Shown here one piece after another: positions 1-5,400 of a stretch of 6,338 nt of DNA. The notes beneath the pieces are model-generated. The model was not told where the DNA came from. It did no database searches and saw only the letters and a program-made list of their open reading frames with translations. Positions within the stretch are counted from its first letter, which is position 1, and each line of letters starts with the position of its first letter. Position numbers and translations under genes: made by a program. The stretch comes from Oscillospiraceae bacterium (GTDB lineage Bacteria; Bacillota; Clostridia; Oscillospirales; UBA929): positions 1-6,338 of the forward strand of contig JAIRML010000143.1 in the NCBI GenBank assembly GCA_031258665.1, read 5' to 3'.

Positions 1-11
1 TCTTCCGATCT
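1..11. other. Residual Illumina adapter sequence at contig edge
   Basis: The window opens with TCTTCCGATCT, identical to the last 11 bases of the standard Illumina TruSeq adapter; its reverse complement AGATCGGAAGA is the usual read-through adapter start. It falls exactly where the ABC ATPase frame changes from a family-like ending (VPFP) to R-S-E. These bases are therefore probably not genomic, and the true insert begins at about base 12. A chance match of 11 specified bases at the exact contig edge is very unlikely. Confidence 0.88.
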
Positions 12-692
12 CGGGAACGGCACGCGCAAGTCTTTGTAGACGCGCCCCGGGCCCTCCGTCAGCATGATGATCCTGTCGGAGAGAAAGATGGCCTCGTCGA
101 TGTCGTGCGTGATGAACACGACGGTCTTCCTCTTGGCCTCGCCGTCCCACAGCCGCAGCAGCAGCTCTTGCAAGAGCACGCGGTTTTTGGCGTCCACCGC
201 GCCGAACGGCTCGTCCATGAGCAAGATGTCCGTATCCATAGCCAACGCGCGCGCAATCGCGACGCGTTGCTGCATCCCGCCCGAGAGGCGCGAGGGGTAG
301 CGGCGCCCCGCGTCTTCCAGGCCGACTTTCTGCAAGTATTCGTCGGCAATCTTTAAGATGCCGGCGCGGTTGAGGTCCTTTTTGGCCTGTTTGACCCCAA
401 AGGCCACGTTTTGGCGCGCCGTCATCCACGGGAAGAGCGAATACTGTTGAAACACGACGCCCCGGTCGATCCCCGGGCCCATGACCGGCGCGCCGTCGAT
501 CAGAACATGGCCGCCGGAGGGGCGGCAGAGCCCTTCCAAGACGTTGAGCAATGTGCTCTTTCCGCAGCCCGAAGAACCGATGACACTGACGAACTCGCCC
601 TCTCCAACGCCAAATGTGACATCTTCGAGCGCCGCGAACATCTCACCCTGCTCTTCGTAGGTGACAGTGAGGTTTTGAATCTCGATCTTCAT
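12..692 (-). CDS. ABC importer ATP-binding protein, nitrate/sulfonate/taurine type (SsuB/TauB-like), C-terminus cut off
   Basis: This is the cytoplasmic ATPase that powers a small-molecule importer of the nitrate/sulfonate/taurine family. About 227 residues are visible and all core motifs are intact: Walker A GSSGCGKST (39-47), Q-loop Q82 in VFQQYSLFPW, signature LSGGMQQR (136-143), Walker B ILLMDEP (156-162), D-loop around D167 and the switch histidine in FITHD (H196). The FQQYSLFPW stretch and the 'GPGR' segment near the C-terminus are typical of SsuB/TauB-type subunits, which are usually about 250-265 residues, so some 25-35 residues are missing at the left edge. The frame continues through bases 1-11, but these are adapter. 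The start at 692 is chosen because MKIEIQNLTV aligns with the family N-terminus and has a modest AGAGG site (707-703) ten bases upstream. It lies 113 bp downstream of the binding protein in the same direction, and no promoter was seen between them, so the two are probably one operon. Substrate cannot be assigned. Confidence 0.93.
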
Positions 693-702
693 AGCGCACC
701 GG

Positions 703-707
703 CCTCT
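703..707 (-). promoter_or_regulatory. Weak ribosome binding site of the ABC ATPase
   Basis: On the minus strand AGAGG lies ten bases before the ATG at 692. It is weaker than the AAGGAG site of the upstream binding protein, which fits the usual excess of binding protein over ATPase. Confidence 0.5.
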
Positions 708-729
708 GCCCAAAATTTCTGACTCGCGG

Positions 730-799
730 CGCCACCGAGTACACGCCAAGCCGCCTCAGGGCGGCACCGCCGGGTACACGCCAAGCCGCCTCAGGGCGG
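730..799. repeat. Two 35-bp tandem repeats, each with a GC hairpin, between binding protein and ATPase
   Basis: Two units (730-764 and 765-799) share an identical 26-base core (739-764 and 774-799). Each core ends with a perfect inverted repeat, CCGCC-TCAG-GGCGG; the first copy can add one more G-C pair and the second a G-U pair. A degenerate third start of the unit (800 onward) runs into the stop codon of the binding protein gene. There is no T-run after either hairpin on the minus strand, so these are not classical intrinsic terminators. In an operon, hairpins just after a binding protein gene commonly protect the upstream message or reduce downstream expression; that role here is inference. 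Confidence 0.75.
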
Positions 800-805
800 T
801 GCCGC

Positions 806-1957
806 CTAGACGTCGTTTGCCTCAAAATGCGCCAGCAAGTCCCGGTAGAGGGTGTCGTCCGGGTTCTCCGCGAGCAGGGAATTCAGCGCGCCGGCGTAGA
901 TCTCCGTGTTGTAGCGCGTTTCGATGTCGTAGTTTGTCGTGTAGCCAAAGTCGACGACCTTCCTCTGGAGCGCCGCGGTGGCCGCTTTGTCCGGGTCCGG
1001 GTGCGACAGGCTGTGGCCGCCGTAGATCTCATACTCCAGCGCGTCCAGTTCGATGTCTATGTACTTTTTGACATCTTGGATCGTCTTTTCGCGGTCCTCC
1101 TGCGAGAACTTATAGGCCTTGATCAGTGCGCGCTCAAACGCCGTGTAGGTGTTCGGCTTGTCCGCGAGCGCCTGTGTCAGCGCCACCTGGCGGCAGCAGG
1201 GCTGGTTTTCAAACAGCGGTTCCTCGTTGCAGTAATACACCACTTCGTACCCCTGATTTTTGGCGATGGAGGCGTAGGGGGAGTAGACGCTCGCGGCGTC
1301 GATTTCCGCGCCCGCCAAGGCGTTGAAGGCATCTTTCTGGCTGTCGAACACAACCACGTTGAGGTCCGTCTCGCGGTCGAGGCCCGCCTGGTCGAGCAGC
1401 ATATAGAGTTCGAGCTCCTGCACGCTGTTTTTCACCGTCGCGACATTGCGCCCTTTGAGGATCGTGATGTCCCAATCGCTGAGCCCCTCGGTAAACTCAG
1501 ACTTAATGACATACCCGTGGCCGTTTGTCATCGCGCCGCCGAACACCGACACGGGGTGGTCCTGGCTCTGGAAGGTGATGGTGGGCACGGAACCGATAAA
1601 CGCCGCGTCCAGATTCCCGCTCTCAAGCCCTGCCACCATCTCGCCGGCGCTGGCGAAGAGCAGCAGCTCGGCGTCCAGCCCCTCTTCGGCAAAATAGCCC
1701 TCCTCCGCCGCCACAAAGCCCAGCAGATGCGCGGTGGAATTGAGATGTCCGAGTTTGAACGATGTCTGTTCGAGCGCGGGGGGCGCGGGCGCGGGCGCGG
1801 GGGTCGCGGGCGCGGTGCCCGTCGGCTCCGCCGGTGTCTCCGCCGGTGTTCCCGCCGCCGGGGGAGTCGGCGTTTGCGCGCCGTTTCCGGCGGCGCAGGC
1901 GGTGAGCAGCAGCAGGGCCGGCAACAGCGCGCAGAACGCAAGACATACGCGTTTCAT
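806..1957 (-). CDS. ABC transporter substrate-binding lipoprotein, NMT1/SsuA-TauA-like
   Basis: This 383-residue protein captures a small solute outside the membrane and delivers it to the importer. The N-terminus MKRV followed by a hydrophobic stretch and the lipobox L-T-A-C (C21) marks a lipid-anchored protein. Residues 22-65 are a Thr/Pro/Ala linker that lifts the domain off the membrane. The binding fold starts near residue 67 with FKLGHLNSTAHLLGFVAAEEGYF, the typical opening of the NMT1/THI5-like and nitrate/sulfonate-binding families, followed by the AGLESGNLDAAFIGSVPTI segment that lines the ligand cleft. A vicinal cysteine pair, C254-C255 (QPCCRQ), lies in the second lobe. Length is somewhat above the usual 320-350 because of the linker. 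The start at 1957 is supported by AAGGAG (1974-1969) eleven bases upstream and by the signal sequence. It is the first gene of the operon, driven by a consensus promoter at 2164-2192. The ligand is unknown: sulfonate, nitrate, pyrimidine/thiamine precursor or other. Confidence 0.94.
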   Translation of the reverse strand: MKRVCLAFCALLPALLLLTACAAGNGAQTPTPPAAGTPAETPAEPTGTAPATPAPAPAPPALEQTSFKLGHLNSTAHLLGFVAAEEGYFAEEGLDAELLLFASAGEMVAGLESGNLDAAFIGSVPTITFQSQDHPVSVFGGAMTNGHGYVIKSEFTEGLSDWDITILKGRNVATVKNSVQELELYMLLDQAGLDRETDLNVVVFDSQKDAFNALAGAEIDAASVYSPYASIAKNQGYEVVYYCNEEPLFENQPCCRQVALTQALADKPNTYTAFERALIKAYKFSQEDREKTIQDVKKYIDIELDALEYEIYGGHSLSHPDPDKAATAALQRKVVDFGYTTNYDIETRYNTEIYAGALNSLLAENPDDTLYRDLLAHFEANDV

Positions 1958-1968
1958 CTTGGGTCACA

Positions 1969-1974
1969 CTCCTT
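1969..1974 (-). promoter_or_regulatory. Ribosome binding site of the substrate-binding lipoprotein
   Basis: AAGGAG on the minus strand, eleven bases before the ATG at 1957. It starts only three bases after the end of repeat copy A, so folding of that repeat could influence access to it. Confidence 0.75.
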
Positions 1975-1977
1975 CTT

Positions 1978-2049
1978 CCAACGTGGGTTGCAGGTGCAAG
2001 CCACAACCCGAATTCTTGTACTTTGCGGCCGCTGCGCGGCCACAAAGCA
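1978..2049 (-). repeat. Structured intergenic repeat, copy A (in leader of the binding protein)
   Basis: A 72-bp unit directly followed by copy B with the same period; my hand alignment gives about 59 of 72 identical positions. Read in the RNA direction (minus strand) it has two hairpins. The first has outer arms CTTTG/CAAAG and inner arms GGCCGC/GCGGCC around a GCA loop. The second has arms GTGGCTTGC (2004-1996) and GCAACCCAC (1991-1983) with one central mismatch and a four-base loop. It ends in GTTGG just before the ribosome binding site. Its identity as REP-like element, MITE remnant or leader RNA is not known. Confidence 0.8.
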
Positions 2050-2121
2050 CCAACGTGGGCTGCACCCGCAGCCCACAACCCGGATTCTAGTTTTTTGCTG
2101 CCGCTGCGCGGCCACAAAAAA
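2050..2121 (-). repeat. Structured intergenic repeat, copy B (tandem with A)
   Basis: Second 72-bp unit, adjoining copy A head to tail. The second hairpin is perfect here: arms GTGGGCTGC (2055-2063) and GCAGCCCAC (2068-2076) around four bases. In the first hairpin the outer arms are AGTTTTTTG (2089-2097) and CAAAAAACT (2115-2123), nine perfect pairs of a sequence different from copy A, enclosing GCCGC/GCGGC. The outer arm extends two bases past the nominal unit end. Confidence 0.8.
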
Positions 2122-2122
2122 C

Positions 2123-2154
2123 TAAAGCATATTATTTTTATATATTTAATATGC
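2123..2154. promoter_or_regulatory. Perfect 8-bp palindrome at the start of the importer transcript (possible operator)
   Basis: GCATATTA (2127-2134) and TAATATGC (2147-2154) are exact inverted repeats separated by 12 A/T bases. They lie a few bases downstream of the predicted transcription start near 2157 on the minus strand, where a repressor could act or where the nascent RNA could fold. The 11-mer TAAAGCATATT that covers one arm (2123-2133) recurs at 2261-2271 beside the candidate plus-strand promoter. The region is very AT-rich, so some symmetry is expected by chance. Confidence 0.4.
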
Positions 2155-2163
2155 GATGCGACT

Positions 2164-2192
2164 ATTATACCGTGCCGATTCGCGCTTGTCAA
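2164..2192 (-). promoter_or_regulatory. Consensus sigma-A promoter of the ABC importer operon
   Basis: On the minus strand TTGACA (2192-2187) is followed after exactly 17 bases by TATAAT (2169-2164), a perfect match to the housekeeping promoter consensus. Transcription would start near 2157 and give a 5' leader of about 200 bases containing repeat copies B and A before the binding protein gene. A perfect promoter suggests strong basal transcription unless it is repressed or attenuated downstream. Confidence 0.85.
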
Positions 2193-2244
2193 GGGGGAAT
2201 TTCCACACCTTGCCGGCATCAAAACGGATTTTTTTACTTTTATA

Positions 2245-2253
2245 TGGTAAAAT
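2245..2253 (+). promoter_or_regulatory. Candidate extended -10 promoter for the surface protein gene
   Basis: TGGTAAAAT matches the extended -10 pattern TGnTATAAT with one change. No good -35 box is found at the proper distance. The predicted start near 2260 would give a leader of about 145 bases containing repeat copy C. A second -10-like TAAAAT at 2291-2296 lacks both the TG extension and a -35, so it is less likely. Confidence 0.45.
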
Positions 2254-2272
2254 ATGTATTTAAAGCATATTT
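2250..2272. promoter_or_regulatory. Palindrome overlapping the candidate plus-strand promoter (possible operator)
   Basis: AAATATG (2250-2256) and CATATTT (2266-2272) are perfect 7-base inverted arms, nine bases apart, overlapping the end of the candidate -10 and the predicted start. The CATATT/AATATG half-sites are the same words as in the palindrome at 2127-2154, though in the opposite relative order. A shared regulator is possible but unproven. Confidence 0.3.
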
Positions 2273-2330
2273 CCTGTTAATTTTGGGCAATAAAATATCG
2301 ATATATAGTTTGAGATCACTGCATAGCGCC

Positions 2331-2391
2331 TTGCTGCCGCGAAGCGGCGGTAAAAAGCAAGAATTTGGGTTGCGGATGCAACCCACGTTGG
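2331..2391 (+). repeat. Structured intergenic repeat, copy C (in leader of the surface protein)
   Basis: This is the reverse-complement-oriented third copy, about 61 bp, shorter than A and B by roughly 11 bases between the two hairpins. In the RNA direction (plus strand) the first hairpin has outer arms CTTGCT (2330-2335) and AGCAAG (2356-2361), with inner arms GCCGC/GCGGC around GAA. The second has arms TGGGTTGC (2366-2373) and GCAACCCA (2378-2385). It ends with CACGTTGG, overlapping by one base the GGAGGG ribosome binding site of the next gene. Confidence 0.8.
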
Positions 2392-2396
2392 GAGGG
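2391..2396 (+). promoter_or_regulatory. Ribosome binding site that fixes the surface protein start
   Basis: GGAGGG ends nine bases before the ATG at 2406, the right distance. Later ATGs at 2412, 2415 and 2448 are too far away or would remove part of the signal peptide, so 2406 is preferred. Confidence 0.8.
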
Positions 2397-2405
2397 TTGA
2401 CGTCC

Positions 2406-5400
2406 ATGAGAATGATGCCGACAAAAGGGGGCCAGCGGCTTTTGGCCATGGCGCTGGCTGTCCTGCTGGGGTTCTCCCCCCTCGCCTTTTATTTTGTGCG
2501 GGCGGCCGGGGAAGACGCGACCATCCTCTCCGCCGGGTGGTTGCACGCGGCGGGGCTGCGCGCGGAGACAGACGCGGACCTGGGCCAGAATGTCACCTAT
2601 CGGTTGACCGTCAACCTGGGGCAGATCGCGGGTGCCGCCGAAGGGGCCCGCTACACACTGGAGATCCACTGCGAAAACCCCGTCTCCGATGAAGGGTCCG
2701 GTTTCGCGATCGGCGCCCCGTCGTCTCAGCCGGCGGTGGCCCCTCCTGTTTTGGACCTCGCGCGCGGCGTCGTCACTTACACGCTCGTATGGAGCGCAGA
2801 GATGACCTCTTGCAGCATAGAGTTGGTTCTCACCCCGCGCATCGGGGCCGACGCCGGCGGCCCCGGCGCCTACCCGGGCGAACAGGTGAAGGTTTGGGCG
2901 GCGCTGTACACGGACCCGTCTGACGGCGAAGACGCTCTCGCCTCGACCTACGACGCGCCCGCCACGGCCGCCGCGCGCATGGGCTGCCTGCGCACAGACC
3001 CCGTCATCCACTCAGACACCCTGCCGCGCCTCTACGCGGGCAAAGAGAACCGGGCCGTCATCAATTTCAGTTTCGACAAAAGCACGGTCCTGTATGGGCG
3101 CCCGGCGGAAGCGGCGGGCGCCCAGATGAGCTTCTCGGCCTACGCGGCGGCCGGCCTGCTCCTGACAGACATAGAGGTCACCGTCGACTTCTCCCAAGCC
3201 GAGGTCACCATCGGTTCCACGACAAAGACATATAAGCAGTGGCGCGCGGCGTGGGGGGACAACCCGCTGCTCACCATCTGGCGCGCCGCGCGGTACGACA
3301 GTCCGGACGGTGCCCTCGCCCTGTCCGGCGACGGCTTTTACACGCTGCGCTGGGCCTCCGACATGCCGACCCGAAGCACCCACCAGAACACATCCCAGGG
3401 CGGATACGACCCCTTCCACGCGGCCTTTGTCTTGGAGACCGCCGCCGACTTTTCTCCGGACGGCAATGTGCCCGCCTCGACCATCGACCTGAGCGGCGTG
3501 TCCATGTCCGGCCACGCCCGGGTGAACGGGCGGGGGCCCTCCATTTCGTTTGTTTACGGCCCCGACCCGGCACACGATGCAGACGCGCTGCTTTACCTCA
3601 AAAAGACGACGACCCGGATCACAACCAGCGCCCCGTTGGTTGAGATCCTGCTGATCCGCTCGATCTCGTCCTCCGCCTCCGTTCCCTATCTTCAGCCCAA
3701 TTCCGCCCAATATGAGGCGCAATATCTTGAAAAAGCGAACAAGGACTACCTCTACTGGCAGGAACTCTGTAAGGTGGGGTTTCGTGTGCCTGACACAGCA
3801 ACATTCACATGTCGGCTCAATGTGCCCATCGGGGTAACCGTCACCGCGGTGCGCCTGCCGGCTCCAACCTCCGGAAACACCACATATACCGCGTACGACA
3901 CGCTGACTTACCACACGACGTCAGACACCGAGAAGACAATCAGCGGCGTACGCGCCCGGCTGATCGACGACATCCGGCAGACGCCCTACCAGTCCGACGA
4001 TTCTCTGTACCAACAGGGCTACGGCGGATACGTCGAACTCACGTTTAAAAATATGCGACAATCGGATTTTGTGACCGGCAACGCCATGACCCTGGGCAGC
4101 CTGCTCTTCCAATTTGTGGGCAAAACAGAGGGCATCGCACAGAGCGCGGTGTCTTTTGGTGTGGAAGCGTACGCCACAAAACACGGTGATTGGCGGTTTA
4201 ACCATGATTATCTGGTGACGCTGAACGGCGCCGCCCAGGCGGGCACAAAAAACACCATCGAGGTCCAGGTACATGAGAAGTACTGGGCCGACATCAACCT
4301 CTCGCTGCCGGACAGTTACAAAAACAAATTTCTCTTCGCGGACAACGGCGGTCACCCCGTCATGGACGGAACCGCCCTGACCGCCGCGTTCCGAGAGGAC
4401 TGTCTCTGGCTGATGCAGCGGATCGGCCCCAGCGGGTTCCCCTACTGCGCCGTACAGACTCGAAGCCACTCCAACACCACTTCCGGCGCTCCCACCGCGG
4501 CGGGCGGACTCGTCCTGCAGGCGCCCGTTCTCTATGTGCCGATCCCAGACGGGCTGCGGGTGATGGATGTGCAGCTCTACCGCTCCGCCTCGGCGGGCGG
4601 CGACCCCCAGATTCCGCCGTCCGCCCCCCCAGTGGACGCCTACGGAAACAAAATCGACTTTACCAGGCGTACGCTCACAGCCTCCGACGGAAGTAAACAT
4701 CTGGAAATCAAGCTGCACCAGACCGACCACGCAGAGGCGGAGGTCGTTTTGCAGCGCAACTCGGCGACACAGGGCGATGTCTATGTCGGTGTTCGCTATC
4801 AGATCCCGGCCGACTATCCGGGCGCCTCTATCTCCTTGGACGGGAGCCGTGTGCTGGCCTCCTCCTGGAGCGGCGACCTGCTCGGCGTGTCCTCCGGTAG
4901 CTCCTACGGAACCGCCGTAACCAACGGCCTCAGCCACTTTGCCGACATCGCGGCGCTGCCCTCGGCCACAGACAGAACCCGCGCGGTGCGCCGCCGGAAC
5001 GCCCCCACCGAAACCGTCGCGCTGACCGGCGCCTCACATGTCGCCGTCCATTCGGCGGTGCGCACAGACACGGGCGCGGACGCGGAAAACAGCGCGGACG
5101 ACATCTACGCCTCCTATGACCCCAACAGGGGGCGGGACGATGTCACATGGGCCCTCCGGGCGGGCAGCACGGGCGAACAGTTTCGCCTCGTTGTTTCCAA
5201 CGGGACGGGCAGCGCCCTTTCGGGGGATAACGTCGTGTACTTCATCCTCCCGCATGGTGTCGGTTGGCGCACCGCGCTGACAGGCCCACCCACGTTCCGG
5301 GGCGGCACAGCACCCCTTCTGGCCTGGGTCGACGCCAGCTTTGACCCGAGCAGACTCACCGCCAGCCCGGGCACGCCCGGCGGCCTGTATACGCTGGAGG

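Larger units (their letters stand above)
2122..2330. other. AT-rich divergent promoter region
   Basis: This stretch is sharply more AT-rich than both flanking genes and holds the promoters for transcription to the left and, probably, to the right. It is bracketed by copy B and copy C of the structured repeat, which lie in opposite orientation. I see no convincing short reading frame with a ribosome binding site in it. Confidence 0.7.

Noticed and set aside
750..799. Hairpins after the binding protein gene as intrinsic terminators
   Set aside because: No T-run follows either stem on the minus strand, and the next gene of the operon starts about 60-100 bases on.
806..2125. 432-codon plus-strand open frame antisense to the binding protein and its leader
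   Set aside because: It is Arg/Val/Gly-rich without recognisable domains, mirrors a well-supported lipoprotein gene, and runs through both structured repeats. Long antisense frames are normal in GC-rich genes.
1958..2157. Known riboswitch (for example TPP or SAM) in the importer leader
   Set aside because: I looked for conserved core words such as the TPP CTGAGA segment and found none; the leader is explained by the two repeat copies.
1978..2391. CRISPR array formed by the three intergenic repeats
   Set aside because: The copies adjoin without spacers or are inverted, they vary between copies, and no cas gene is present.
3012..4937. Minus-strand open frames of 300 and 338 codons (3012-3914 and 3921-4937)
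   Set aside because: Both lie entirely opposite the continuous surface protein frame, have no convincing domains, and are explained by GC-rich codon usage. The plus frame has a signal peptide and a strong ribosome binding site.
5287..5296. CCCACGTT near 5288, resembling the end of the leader repeat
   Set aside because: Only eight bases match and neither hairpin is present, so it is a chance match within coding sequence.
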